From NCBI GenBank assembly GCA_028285265.1, contig JANQPX010000016.1, positions 124,001 to 188,000 of the forward strand: a stretch of 64,000 bases of DNA. The letters run 5' to 3'. Source of the DNA: Geminicoccaceae bacterium. GTDB taxonomy: Bacteria; Pseudomonadota; Alphaproteobacteria; Geminicoccales; Geminicoccaceae. Of this stretch, positions 42,699 to 51,817 are shown one piece after another (position 1 is the first letter of the stretch; each line of letters opens with the position of its first letter). Under the pieces are notes generated by a model that did not search any database, was not told the DNA's origin, and saw nothing but the letters and a program-made list of their open reading frames with translations. Both the position numbers and the translations under genes were made by a program.

Positions 42699-42726
42699 AT
42701 TACGTTGAAGATGATCCACAAGATCA
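42699..42726 (-). promoter_or_regulatory. Putative RpoE promoter of the DUF4864 gene
   Basis: On the minus strand -35 TGATCT (42726-42721), 16 bp, -10 CGTAAT (42704-42699). Same spacing as the other sites. A plus-strand TGATCC at 42712-42717, followed 16 bp later by CGAATA, overlaps it and points at the regulator gene, but is weaker. Confidence 0.6.
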
Positions 42727-42795
42727 TCTGTCTCGAATAATGGGTAACGATTCCGACCTGTGATGTGTTATTCACGCGGCGGTGATGGAGTTTAG

Positions 42796-43398
42796 ATGTT
42801 TTCTTCAATGATCATCAATCCAAGATATGAGATCGAGCGCGCGGACGGTAACGATGTCAAGCTCCACGATCGGAATGAGGACCTGTTGCTGGTCGATGAC
42901 GACGGGCCGTTTCGTCGATCCTTATCCCAAGCACTAGAGCGTCGAGGCTTTACCGTTCTTCCTGCCGAGACCCTGCAGGAAGCGCGCATGCTAGCGTCAG
43001 AGCATCGCCCAACCTTTGCGGTCCTGGATCTACGAGTTGGTAATCAAAATGGGCTCGATCTGCTGGACACGCTGCGCAAGCTGCGCCCAGACGTTCGGAT
43101 TGTCATGGTCACTGGCTACGGGAATATCGCGAGCGCCGTGATGGCGACTAAAGCAGGCGCCGTCGATTACCTGGCCAAGCCACTGGATGCCGATGATGTT
43201 GTCAACGCGTTGTGTCAAACGAACAGGGAGCCTCCGACAATTCGCGACAAGCCGATGTCGGCGAGCCGTGTTCGATGGGAGCATATCCTTCGTGTCTACG
43301 AGCAGTGTGACCGCAATGTTTCAGACACTGCGCGCCGGCTCAATATGCATCGACGGTCGCTGCAACGAATTCTCAGCAAGCGTGCGCCACGCGAGTAG
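42796..43398 (+). CDS. PrrA/RegA/ActR-type response regulator
   Basis: 200 aa. Receiver domain (about 30-145): LLLVDDDGPFR acidic pocket, phospho-acceptor D78 (FAVLDLRVG), T/S in VMVTGYG and K in YLAKPL. The C-terminal Fis-type helix-turn-helix (VSDTARRLNMHRRSLQRILS) is the highly conserved one of RegA/PrrA/ActR redox regulators. No cognate RegB/PrrB kinase is beside it. GGAG lies five bases before the ATG. The variable N-terminus is longer than in the named proteins. This is likely an extra copy, possibly under RpoE influence through the promoter region at 42712-42739. Confidence 0.85.
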   Translation: MFSSMIINPRYEIERADGNDVKLHDRNEDLLLVDDDGPFRRSLSQALERRGFTVLPAETLQEARMLASEHRPTFAVLDLRVGNQNGLDLLDTLRKLRPDVRIVMVTGYGNIASAVMATKAGAVDYLAKPLDADDVVNALCQTNREPPTIRDKPMSASRVRWEHILRVYEQCDRNVSDTARRLNMHRRSLQRILSKRAPRE

Positions 43399-43452
43399 CG
43401 TGCGGATCAATCGGCATGCGGAGGGTATCCGTGCGTCATACAACGGCACGAG

Positions 43453-43935
43453 ATGGTCAGAGGTATGAGGCAGGCGAGACGTTTGGTCGTTTGGGCACGC
43501 TTGGCTCTCGCTGGCGTCTTTTTCTTCGGGGCTATCGACATGGCTCATGCTGATGGATCCCTCGATGCTCATCGTTGGCAAAACCGTCTCATCGTCATCT
43601 TCGCTGACCAGGACTCTAAGAAAGAAATGGAACAGCAGCGTCACATGCTGCTCACCAGTCGTCGTGGTTTGCGGGACCGACAACTTGTCATTGTAGAGGT
43701 GGATCAGGAGTTGGTGACGTTTGACGGCCTCGTTAGTCAGTCAGTGGGTGGCGACGAACTTCGGAACGTCCTCAACGTGTCAAGTTCGGGGTTTTCCGTC
43801 GTGCTTATCGGAAAAGATGGCGGCGTGAAGATGCGCTCTACGGTGCCTACGACCTCGGAAAGCCTCTTTGCCCTCATCGATGCTATGCCGATGCGTCAAC
43901 GCGAAATGAAGGAGCAACAAACGGATCGGCGCTGA
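43453..43935 (+). CDS. Exported DUF4174 domain protein
   Basis: 160 aa. Signal peptide (LVVWARLALAGVFFFGAIDM), then the DUF4174 pattern: AHRWQNRLIVIFADQD, RGLRDRQLVIVEVD, VLIGKDGGVKMRS and a terminal FALIDAMPMRQREM. The conserved core is intact. Thioredoxin-fold-like periplasmic protein family of unknown function; the name of the fold is inferred. ATG 43465 is an alternative start. It follows the PrrA-type regulator with a 54-bp gap and may be in one unit. Confidence 0.82.
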   Translation: MVRGMRQARRLVVWARLALAGVFFFGAIDMAHADGSLDAHRWQNRLIVIFADQDSKKEMEQQRHMLLTSRRGLRDRQLVIVEVDQELVTFDGLVSQSVGGDELRNVLNVSSSGFSVVLIGKDGGVKMRSTVPTTSESLFALIDAMPMRQREMKEQQTDRR

Positions 43936-44397
43936 CATTCAGTGAAAGATTGCCATTAGAGCGACTGAAGGTGGCAGGGCTTGCCAGTTCCTTCTGCCCG
44001 ACAAAGGCGACACCGGCGCCACCTTTGGTCCTTCATCAATGGCCATCTGATACCATAACACCGTCGTTGGCTCGTGACATGCAGGCACGTTAACCCACGC
44101 ACGCGACCGGAGGCTATTTGTGCGATCTGGCCTTGGCCACGGTTGGATAAGTTTTTCCTGAACGAACCAACGCGAGGTCGCGCAAGGAGATCATCGATAT
44201 CCCGCGAAGAGGCGGATTGAGAGAATGGCCGTCCCAGACGCTCGCGGCCTAAGAGGGTGATGCCCAACGTTGTTATGGACCCTTAAGGATTGAAACATTG
44301 AGAGATTGTTCCATGCTCGAAGATGGCCTCGACTATCTGTCCTGTTGGGTCGAGCTTGGTCTTCAGGTGAAGCATGATGGCATAGAGGTGATGACGG
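43936..44397. other. Intergenic region
   Basis: 462 bp with no supported gene, repeat or hairpin. It holds the promoter of the SDR/flavoprotein operon, presumably close to 44300. Confidence 0.45.
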
Positions 44398-45150
44398 GTG
44401 GATGGGATCAAAGATCAAGTCGCAGTGGTTACCGGAGCTGCCCAAGGAAATGGTCGCGCGATCGCTCTCGGTCTCGCAGGTGCAGGTGCGCGCGTCGTCT
44501 GCTGCGATGTGCAGGAGGAAAAGCTGCAAACGCTCGTCCACGAGATCGATGCGGCGGGTGGCGAAGGGCTGACGATGCGCCTCGATGTTGTTAGCAGTGA
44601 CCAATGTAGGAAAGCAGCTACCGATGTAGAAAGAAAGCTCGGGCCCGTCAGTATTCTGGTCAACAATGCCGGCATCATCCGCCGCACACCGCCTGATGCT
44701 GAGACTTTTGGTGCGGACTGGGATGACGTGATGATGGTGAACGCAACCGGCGTTATGCAGGTCACGCGCGCCTTTCTTGATCAGCTTCGTTCGACGAAGG
44801 GGCGGATCATCAATCTCGCCTCAATCATGTCAGTCTCGGCGGGGCCGGGTATCGCAGCCTACGCTGCCTCGAAGGGCGCTGTTCTGCAATTGACCAAGGC
44901 CCTGGCCCATGACCTCGCTGTGGACGGTATCCGCGTGAACGCAATCGCGCCCGGCGTCATCGAAACACCCATGACCGAAGTCACCCGAAAGAACCCAGAC
45001 GCGATCGGCCGTTTTATGGCGCACACGCCACTCGGTCGACCGGGTAAGCCGGAAGAGTTGGTGGGGCCTGTTCTCTTTTTGGCGTCAGCGGCATCGAGCT
45101 ATGTGACCGGCGCGATGCTGCCAGTCGATGGCGGCTATCTCGCATCATGA
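44398..45150 (+). CDS. Short-chain dehydrogenase/reductase
   Basis: 250 aa from GTG 44398, with AGAGGTGA about seven bases upstream. Classical SDR: cofactor-binding TGAAQGNGRA (residues 12-21), D63V for the adenine, NNAG at 89-92, catalytic S142, Y155 and K159 (YAASKGA), and a C-terminal GAMLPVDGGY. NAD(P)-dependent oxidation or reduction of a hydroxyl or keto group; substrate not known. The ATG of the next gene overlaps its stop (ATGA), so the two are co-translated with the flavoprotein, suggesting consecutive steps on the same steroid-like or carbocyclic compound. Confidence 0.9.
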   Translation: MDGIKDQVAVVTGAAQGNGRAIALGLAGAGARVVCCDVQEEKLQTLVHEIDAAGGEGLTMRLDVVSSDQCRKAATDVERKLGPVSILVNNAGIIRRTPPDAETFGADWDDVMMVNATGVMQVTRAFLDQLRSTKGRIINLASIMSVSAGPGIAAYAASKGAVLQLTKALAHDLAVDGIRVNAIAPGVIETPMTEVTRKNPDAIGRFMAHTPLGRPGKPEELVGPVLFLASAASSYVTGAMLPVDGGYLAS

Positions 45151-46871
45151 CAGGGCATGAACCGGAACGTCGAGAGGTGGATGTGCTCGTGGTCGGATCG
45201 GGAGCAGGTGGTTTGGCGACAGCTGTATGCTCCGCCCATCGACATCTTTCCGTCATCGTCGCTGAGAAGGAACCGGTGTTCGGCGGAACGACAGCACGGT
45301 CGGGTGGCTGGAGCTGGATCCCCTCAAATGCACCCGCAAGGCGGGCCGGCATCGACGACAGCATAGAACAGGCACGGACGTATCTTGAGCACGAGACCGG
45401 TGAGCACTTCGATGCTGCACGGATCGATGCGTTTCTCGAAGCCGGGCCTAAAGCCGTTGACTTCTACGAGACCGAGACGTCACTCCAGTTCGATCTTGGA
45501 CCCTTCTTCGCGGATTATCATCCCACCGCGCCCGGCGGCGTTGACGGAGGCCGATCGATCGTTGCCAGGCCGTTCGATGGGCGAGAGCTTGGTGGCGAAC
45601 TCAAACGCTTGCGTCCGCCCCTTCAGGAGATCACCGTCCTCGGTATGATGATCGGTTCGGGCAAGGAACTTTTACACTTTTTCAACGTCACCCGATCGCC
45701 CATCTCGGCATTCTATGTCGGCAAACTGTTTCTCAAATATCTGCGTGACCTGTTGATTTATGGTCGGCCGATCCGACTGATGAACGGCAATGCTCTGGTG
45801 GCCCGTCTTGCAAAATCCGCCTTTGACAGAGGCGTGCCGATCTGGACGTCATCGCCGGTCAAAACCTTGATCCGAGACGACGAGGGAGGTGTGATTGGAG
45901 CCCGCATTGACCGCCCGGAGGGTATGATCGAGGTGATCGCGAACAAGGGCGTCGTTCTCGCAGCAGGTGGCTTTCCACTAGATACGGTCCGTCGCAAAGA
46001 GTTGATGTCGCATGCACCCTCCGGCCATGAGCATGTCAGTCCGGCACCACCTGGAAATACCGGCGATGGCCTGCGTCTTGGAGAAGCCGCAGGCGGTAAT
46101 GTCGACACAAGCCTGCCTCAGCCAGCGGCACTCGTGCCGATCTCCCGTCCTGTAAGGCCGGATGGCACGCTCGGGACATTCCCCCACTTCGTCGACCGCT
46201 CCAAACCGGGCGTCATCGCTGTGACGCGCTCCGGACGGCGCTTCGTCAATGAGGCCCATTCCTACCATGATTTCTGCCAGGCGATGATCAAGCGATGCCG
46301 AGAAGAGGGAGGGCAGGATGCCGAGATCGCGGCCTGGTTCATAACGGACCATCGTGCCTTTCGGAAGTATGGCATCGGTTTTGCCAAGCCGGCGCCTGTA
46401 CCTTATGGCAAGCTCATCGAGAATGGCTATCTCCTTCGTGGCGAGTCGTTGCGCGATCTTGCCAAGCAATTCGGCACAGATCCCGATGCGCTTGTTGACA
46501 CGATCGATCGCTTCAATGCCGATGCACGTCAGGGCGAGGATCGCGAATTCGGGAAGGGTTCAACGAGCTATAACCGTTCTCTCGGCGATCCAGAGCAAAA
46601 GCCAAACCCATGCCTAGCACCGATCGAGACGGGTCCTTTCTACGCCGTTCGTCTTTATGTTGGTGATCTCGGCACGTTCGCCGGTCTCAAGACAAACGAA
46701 TACGCCCAGGTACTCGGTGGGGATGGTGTACCGATTTCACGCCTTTATGCGGTCGGCAATGATGCCGCCTCGATCATGGGCGGCAACTATCCCGGTGGCG
46801 GCATCACCCTTGGCCCGGCCATTACCTTCGGCTACATCGCCGCCCGCCATATGTCTGGCGGAAACGAGTGA
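45147..46871 (+). CDS. FAD-dependent 3-ketosteroid dehydrogenase/fumarate-reductase-type flavoprotein
   Basis: 574 aa overlapping the SDR stop. FAD motif VDVLVVGSGAGGLATAVCSA at 11-30, GGTTARSGGWSWIPSN that matches the second conserved region of the family, and a C-terminal YAVGNDAASIMGGNYPGGGI that binds FAD. The length fits 3-oxosteroid 1-dehydrogenase/KstD-like and FAD-binding dehydrogenases, which desaturate a ring or acid beside a carbonyl. Paired with an SDR in the same operon, a hydroxy-to-keto-to-enone conversion is plausible. The electron acceptor is not evident. A divergent regulator of GlxA type ends 65 bp downstream. Confidence 0.88.
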   Translation: MTGHEPERREVDVLVVGSGAGGLATAVCSAHRHLSVIVAEKEPVFGGTTARSGGWSWIPSNAPARRAGIDDSIEQARTYLEHETGEHFDAARIDAFLEAGPKAVDFYETETSLQFDLGPFFADYHPTAPGGVDGGRSIVARPFDGRELGGELKRLRPPLQEITVLGMMIGSGKELLHFFNVTRSPISAFYVGKLFLKYLRDLLIYGRPIRLMNGNALVARLAKSAFDRGVPIWTSSPVKTLIRDDEGGVIGARIDRPEGMIEVIANKGVVLAAGGFPLDTVRRKELMSHAPSGHEHVSPAPPGNTGDGLRLGEAAGGNVDTSLPQPAALVPISRPVRPDGTLGTFPHFVDRSKPGVIAVTRSGRRFVNEAHSYHDFCQAMIKRCREEGGQDAEIAAWFITDHRAFRKYGIGFAKPAPVPYGKLIENGYLLRGESLRDLAKQFGTDPDALVDTIDRFNADARQGEDREFGKGSTSYNRSLGDPEQKPNPCLAPIETGPFYAVRLYVGDLGTFAGLKTNEYAQVLGGDGVPISRLYAVGNDAASIMGGNYPGGGITLGPAITFGYIAARHMSGGNE

Positions 46872-46935
46872 GGTAAGTTGGTCGCCAGAGGAGCCCGGAT
46901 GTCGATGTTAGAGCACGTTCATGCGATCGAAGCGG

Positions 46936-47973
46936 TCAGGGATCCTGGCGTCGTCGCGTGTGCATGGGTTTGGCGCGAAACTCGAACGGGATGCGTCCTT
47001 CGACACGATCTTCACGCGGTGGCATCCCGAAGCGGCGGCGATAAGCCCGCGAGAAGTGTTCGGGGCTGGAGAAGCCGCAGGCCAGCGCCACTTCGAGGAC
47101 CGGCATGTCAGTCTGGGTAATCAGTCCCCGCGCGCGGTCGAGTCGGATGTCACGGTAATAGCGGATCGGCGACGCGCCGGTGTTTTCAGCGAACAGGCGT
47201 TCCAGCTGCCGTTGAGATAGGCCGACACGATCGGCGATCTCGGGAACGGCTAGCGGCTCTTCGAGATGGTCACCCATCATTTTGATGGCGTCCCGGAGCT
47301 TCTTGGGCGCGCGGGCACCAACTGGCTCAATGCCCGATGATTCCTGACGTTCCCCGGGCGCTCTCAAGCGTTCGTGGAAGATGTAGCGCGCGGCTGCATT
47401 GGCGAGAGCTGGTCCCTGCCTTCTCTGGATGATCTTGAGAGCGAGATCGGTGGCGGCGATACCGCCGGCACAGGTGATTCGGTCGCCATCGATCATATAG
47501 AGATCTTCGCGCACCTCGACCCGCGGATAGAGCTCGGCAAAGGCATCGAGATGCTCGTAGTGGACGGTGGCGCAACAACCGTCGAGCAGGCCTGCGGCGG
47601 CTAAGACAAACCCGCCTGTATCAATCCCGCCCATAATAACCCCTTGCCTGGCGAGACGACGAAGCCCTGCAAGCATCGTGGTTTTGCCATAGACCTCCGG
47701 TGTCCAGCTGGTCGAGACCATCAGCAATTCGGGGTTGGTCTCATGCACATCCTGCAACGCGGCGGTAAGGACGGCGAGGCCGTTGCTGGCGATGATCGTC
47801 CCGCCCTCAATGGAGGCAAGCGTCCATTGATAGAGGTCTCGACCCTCAAGATAATTGGCGGCACGGAAGGGGTCGAGAAAGCCGATCGTCGGCGCCAAGT
47901 TGAAGCTTGGTGTGACGATGACTGTGATCCGAAACGCCCTTTCGTTAGTGGTCGCCATGTCACCATGCGCCAT
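46936..47973 (-). CDS. GlxA-family AraC-type regulator
   Basis: 345 aa. The N-terminal DJ-1/PfpI-like ligand domain (about 10-185) has ITVIVTPSFNLAPTIGFLDP, GGIDTGGFVLAAAGLLDG and GIAATDLALKII. The C-terminal AraC DNA-binding domain shows two helix-turn-helix units (VPEIADRVGLSQRQLERLF; VLEVALACGFSSPEHFSRAY). This architecture is that of GlxA-like regulators of amine and carnitine metabolism. Convergent to the SDR/flavoprotein operon, it may control that operon or the nitroreductase gene, but no operator was identified. Start not well determined; M6 is an alternative. Confidence 0.88.
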   Translation of the reverse strand: MAHGDMATTNERAFRITVIVTPSFNLAPTIGFLDPFRAANYLEGRDLYQWTLASIEGGTIIASNGLAVLTAALQDVHETNPELLMVSTSWTPEVYGKTTMLAGLRRLARQGVIMGGIDTGGFVLAAAGLLDGCCATVHYEHLDAFAELYPRVEVREDLYMIDGDRITCAGGIAATDLALKIIQRRQGPALANAAARYIFHERLRAPGERQESSGIEPVGARAPKKLRDAIKMMGDHLEEPLAVPEIADRVGLSQRQLERLFAENTGASPIRYYRDIRLDRARGLITQTDMPVLEVALACGFSSPEHFSRAYRRRFGMPPREDRVEGRIPFEFRAKPMHTRRRQDP

Positions 47974-48085
47974 CTTTGGTCATTCGCATGGTTCCTTTCG
48001 GATGCTCCTCGTACAGAACTGTCTCGTGCGCAATGTTTAGAGCTCGCCTAACCGCGCGAAGCCGTATGATTGGGGATACAAGCGA

Positions 48086-48760
48086 TCAATCGAAGCCGCG
48101 CCAGTTCACGACATTCTCGATCTCTTCCCGTTCGCTCACCAGGGTGTTTTCGATGGCGTCGGGGGCTCGATAGCCGAGGCTCATGCCCGTCACCAATTCC
48201 TGATCATCAGGGATGCCCAGATGGTGGAAGATTGGGTCTTGCACAGGAATCCAGGCCGCTTGAGGGCATGTGTCGAGGCCGAAGCCCTTCGCGGCCAGCA
48301 TAATCGTCTGGATGTACATCCCTGTGTCGGCCCAGTTTCCGCGTGCCAGATATTTGTCGACCGTGACAAAGAGGCCGACCGGCGCGTCGAAGAACGCAAA
48401 ATTGCGGGCGCCTTGGCGGTTGCGCCCTTCGCGATCTTCCTTCGTGATACCGAGCAGGGCGTAGAGGCTGTAGCCGACGGCGCGGCGCCGGGCGTTATGC
48501 ACATCGTTCCACCGCGCGGGATAGTAGTCGTAGTCGTGATAGGCTTTGCTTTCGCCACGTTCCAGCATCGTCAGAACGTCCCGCGTGATCGCGTCCTTCA
48601 CCTCGCCCGTGCAGATCCAGGTGTGCCAGGGTTGGGTATTGGTGCCGCTCGGCGCGCGTTGGGAAATTGCCAGGATCTCAGCAAGCGTCTCGCGCGGCAC
48701 TGGATCCGGTTTGAAGGCGCGGATTGACTTCCTGCTTTTGATGGCGTCGAGGACGTCCAT
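48086..48760 (-). CDS. Nitroreductase-family FMN oxidoreductase
   Basis: 224 aa with TAGGAG before ATG 48760. The FMN-binding N-terminus AIKSRKSIRAFKPDPVPRET, the hinge AQRAPSGTNTQPWH variant (SQRAPSGTNTQPWHTWI) and the C-terminal QAAWIPVQDPIFHHLGIPDD with SLGYRAPD are standard. The family reduces nitroaromatics or quinones, or acts as a flavin destructase or dehydrogenase. Residues 78-105 contain an insertion, as in a subset of alphaproteobacterial members. It stands on the same strand as the GlxA-type regulator gene, separated by about 110 bp. Confidence 0.88.
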   Translation of the reverse strand: MDVLDAIKSRKSIRAFKPDPVPRETLAEILAISQRAPSGTNTQPWHTWICTGEVKDAITRDVLTMLERGESKAYHDYDYYPARWNDVHNARRRAVGYSLYALLGITKEDREGRNRQGARNFAFFDAPVGLFVTVDKYLARGNWADTGMYIQTIMLAAKGFGLDTCPQAAWIPVQDPIFHHLGIPDDQELVTGMSLGYRAPDAIENTLVSEREEIENVVNWRGFD

Positions 48761-48857
48761 AGCGGGCTCCTAAGTCGGGGCGTGAGTCGCGATTGAATAG
48801 GAGCGTAGGCGACTGCCCTAGCCGCAGCAACCACACTCGGCTGGTCGGACATCTGCG

Positions 48858-49145
48858 TTGACGGTTTCAAAGATGATCGGGGAGGTAACGGCCATCGCGC
48901 GCTTCGGTAAGGCGCTGACGAACGTTGCGCATCACTATCTGAAGGCGCTGGCAGACATGTTCCAGGGCGCTACGCGAACTTGGACTGACCTTCACTCCCG
49001 TTGCCGTAAGATGGCCGCTGCGTTGGAGGGAATGGGCGTGGCGTCGGGTTCACACATGTTGTCAGCGGGGCTGTTGAATGCGCATTCGATGATCATGCCT
49101 GCGTTCGACATGGTGGCAATGATGAAGTCTGTCGCCCGCTTTTAG
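48858..49145 (+). pseudogene. Remnant of an acyl-CoA synthetase gene (AMP-binding N-terminus)
   Basis: 95 codons with the pattern of the start of medium-chain acyl-CoA synthetases: TWTDLHSRCRKMAAALEGMG followed by GVASGSHMLSAGLLNAHSMI and PAFDMVAM. Intact enzymes have more than 500 residues and would continue with the AMP-binding P-loop. Here the frame stops and nothing recognisable follows. The first 30 codons are already diverged. This is probably a truncated remnant and not a functional protein. Confidence 0.55.
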
Positions 49146-49282
49146 GTCCATGCGGTAAGATGGTGCCGAGCATGATGCGTTTGGCCTGTATCATCGATGG
49201 CCTGATAGATACTCGTCGGGGCTGATTTGCTTGTTACTGAAGAAAGCAAGCGACTTGCAGGCCATTCGCAACGTCGATGGGG

Positions 49283-49474
49283 TTATGCTGCGATGGGGTC
49301 ATTCTGCGTTTGGCTTAAGGACTTTTTGTAAGCGAGGACAAAGCGCAGCACACCACCCCAATAATTGCTCCGGCAGACATAGATGGCGCTGTCCAATCCC
49401 ATAACTTTGATTAAACGCGCAGCCCTTTCCTGAAGGACCTCGTCTTGGGTTAATGAGCATGCTGACGAATTCAT
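49283..49474 (-). CDS. Small conserved-looking protein
   Basis: 63 aa from ATG 49474, with a perfect AGGAGG nine bases upstream (an ATG at 49481, in another frame, is only two bases from it). The protein has an acidic N-terminus (SLTQDEVLQERAARLIKVMG) and a hydrophobic-aromatic C-terminal half (AIYVCRSNYWGGVLRFVLAY). No domain known to me. The strong ribosome binding site and the sensible composition favour a real gene. Confidence 0.5.
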   Translation of the reverse strand: MNSSACSLTQDEVLQERAARLIKVMGLDSAIYVCRSNYWGGVLRFVLAYKKSLSQTQNDPIAA

Positions 49475-49633
49475 CGGTCATTTCCTCCTGTTATGATGGA
49501 ACCTTCGGGATAGGAAATCACCGACCTTCATTGGCATTGACCTGCCGACATGTTGATCCTCCTAAGATGTCGGCTTGCTTAGCGGATCTGCTGGCTAGAT
49601 GGTCACCATTCTTCGCTTCAATAAGGGGGACGG

Positions 49634-50296
49634 TCAAAAGCCGATCGCCTGTCCGTCGTAGGTGAGGAAGCTTCCGGAGTTCACAAGTGACAGGGCATCG
49701 ATCCGGTCAAGCAAGCCCTTAGCACTCTCGTCGACGCCGAGGTCCGCGGCGGCGCTGCCCATGTCTGTCCGGACCCAACCGGGATGATACGCAGCGACCG
49801 CAATGCCTTCCGCCTTGAGGTCTTTGGCCAGGTTGGAGGCGAGATTGATCGCCGCTGCTTTACTGGCACGGTAGATGTAGGAGCCGCCGCCAGCATGAGC
49901 GTTCGATCCCATTCTCGAGGCAATAATCGCGACGCGCGGTGTCGTCGAAGCTTTGAGGTTGGGCATGAACGCGCGTACAGCAAAGAATGGGCCGGCCACA
50001 TGCGTCAGCATCGCCTGCGTAAAGGCCTCCGCCGTGTATTCAGGGTTCTCCATACTGCCGCGCGCTTGGTAAATCCCTGCGTTCAGCACCAGAGCATCGA
50101 TGGTCCGGCCGTTAAGCTCGGCAGCGAGTGCGTCATGGCTCTCGGCTGACGTGACGTCGAGTTGGAGCATGCCATCTTTGGGCGTTCGTGCTGTTTCGAT
50201 CACATGCCAACCCGTCGCTTTTGCAAGGTCGCAGAGGCGCCGCCCAATTCCCCGACTAGCACCGGTGACAAGCATTGTTTTGCCTTCGTCGGACAT
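49634..50296 (-). CDS. Short-chain dehydrogenase/reductase (CsgA-like)
   Basis: 220 aa from ATG 50296, with GAGG seven bases upstream. SDR pattern: MLVTGASRGIGRRLCDLAKA, D49-V, VLNAGIYQARG, SRM catalytic serine region, YRASKAA with Y and K, AYHPGWVRTDMG. It belongs to the short, monomer-type C-factor/sniffer-like SDRs of unknown substrate. Isolated; opposite-strand neighbours are unrelated. Confidence 0.9.
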   Translation of the reverse strand: MSDEGKTMLVTGASRGIGRRLCDLAKATGWHVIETARTPKDGMLQLDVTSAESHDALAAELNGRTIDALVLNAGIYQARGSMENPEYTAEAFTQAMLTHVAGPFFAVRAFMPNLKASTTPRVAIIASRMGSNAHAGGGSYIYRASKAAAINLASNLAKDLKAEGIAVAAYHPGWVRTDMGSAAADLGVDESAKGLLDRIDALSLVNSGSFLTYDGQAIGF

Positions 50297-50567
50297 CAAG
50301 AGACCTCACGTTTGTCGGATGGAATGATGAATTGCCGTTTGGCCAGTACCGATAGAGACGATCCAGTCGATTCGATCAGAGTACCGATTGTCTCATGGAG
50401 ATCATCATCTTTCGTCGAGCCTAATCGCCGCAACCCGTCATTCCGTTAGAAAAAACGGCGAGAGGCGGTTTCCGGCCGATTTCTGACAAGCATATCTTTC
50501 TGGCTCGGCTGTACCACATGTTGTCTCAGCGATACCTCGTGGACGACTTGGGTCTCCCGATGCTGCG

Positions 50568-51563
50568 TTAACTTGGAAGTCCAGAAACCGCAATAGCGCC
50601 CTCGCGACCACGCAAGGTCACGCTTCCCATGGGCTGGATTGTCTCTCGATCGTCATTGACCATGGCCAAGGCTGCCTCTGACAAGATCAGCTCGTGCTGA
50701 TGCCCTCGTGTCAATTCTAACAGTCTCGAAGCGGTGTTGAGCGGATCGCCAATCATGGCGATTTCTCTCCGGTAATCACCGACTTGCCCAATCATCACGG
50801 GACCTGCATGGAGGGCGCCATGGATCTCCGGATAGACTCCGAAGTCACTGAGATACTCATCCCGGAGCGTATCGAGTTTCGTTCTGATTGCCCGCCAACA
50901 TGCAAGACAGGGCGGGGGACGGTCGGTCTGGTCGACATGCCAATAGGCGATAATCTCGTCACCGACGAACTTGTAGATGTCACCGCCAAAGGCGCGAATC
51001 GGCTCACTCGTGTCCGAGATGAACCGGTCCAGCATCTCGAAGAAACGCCGGTCGCCGATCCGTTCGGCGATTGCTGTCGATCCCTTAAGGTCGATCAGGA
51101 GAAAGATGACGGTTTCCTGCCGTGGCTGATGATAGCGGCCGCTTAGTAGATTGAGAAACGTCTCATGCCCGATGAGCCGCTCCACCGTCATGAACGTCAC
51201 AGCGACGAGTGAGAGCAAGAGGCTGATCGTTATGCTCAGTCTCCATTCTGGGTCGTCTGTCGGCGGTCCAATCGACGTTACGATCCCGACAATCACGAAG
51301 CTCCAAGCTGCTAGTCGCAGCAGGAAATGACCCGATACACCGAGGCGGCTCACGAACCGCATAGGTCTGGCCGGTAGAATGAAGACCTCAAAGGCCATGA
51401 TCGAGCAGCCGATCATGGCGCCGGTGAGCATGCCATCAACCATCTCTTCAATGGTCGCTGTGTCGGCAAGCACACCGAGGATGGAGCCAACACCGGCGAA
51501 CATGGCGGCCCCGAGAAAGAAGGTCCGAGCCTTGGTTGTGATCTGCAGCTGCAGCGACGTCAT
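50568..51563 (-). CDS. Membrane-bound class III adenylate/guanylate cyclase
   Basis: 331 aa from ATG 51563; a GTG at 51662 would add 33 residues. Four membrane segments in the N-terminal half (FFLGAAMFAGVGSILGVLA and three more) precede a class III cyclase homology domain. Metal-binding aspartates are in FLLIDLKGSTAIAERIG and in IYKFVGDEIIAYWHV. The family signature GDPLNTASRLLELT follows ALHAGPVMIGQVG. Together these support synthesis of cAMP, or cGMP, in response to a membrane signal. No partner gene is nearby. The membrane part resembles the MASE-like sensors of rhizobial cyclases. Confidence 0.85.
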   Translation of the reverse strand: MTSLQLQITTKARTFFLGAAMFAGVGSILGVLADTATIEEMVDGMLTGAMIGCSIMAFEVFILPARPMRFVSRLGVSGHFLLRLAAWSFVIVGIVTSIGPPTDDPEWRLSITISLLLSLVAVTFMTVERLIGHETFLNLLSGRYHQPRQETVIFLLIDLKGSTAIAERIGDRRFFEMLDRFISDTSEPIRAFGGDIYKFVGDEIIAYWHVDQTDRPPPCLACWRAIRTKLDTLRDEYLSDFGVYPEIHGALHAGPVMIGQVGDYRREIAMIGDPLNTASRLLELTRGHQHELILSEAALAMVNDDRETIQPMGSVTLRGREGAIAVSGLPS

Positions 51564-51817
51564 GGGTACTCGATGGTTCAGGGATTGCAGGGATCCAGTC
51601 GGGCGAGCAACGGAACCGACGGATTGGCCGAGAACGGAAGCAGCCCGATTTTTTGTTGCCACTGGCTTTTCTTTCGACTGACAATGATATCAATGAGACA
51701 GTCTGCTTTGCCGTGCCGCGTTTGTAGGCCGGCTCGTCGGAGACGCAGCCAGCGACGGACTGATTATGGCCGTCGATGGCCGCGCCTTCGGCGACAATCA
51801 AGTTGGGTTCGCTGTCA

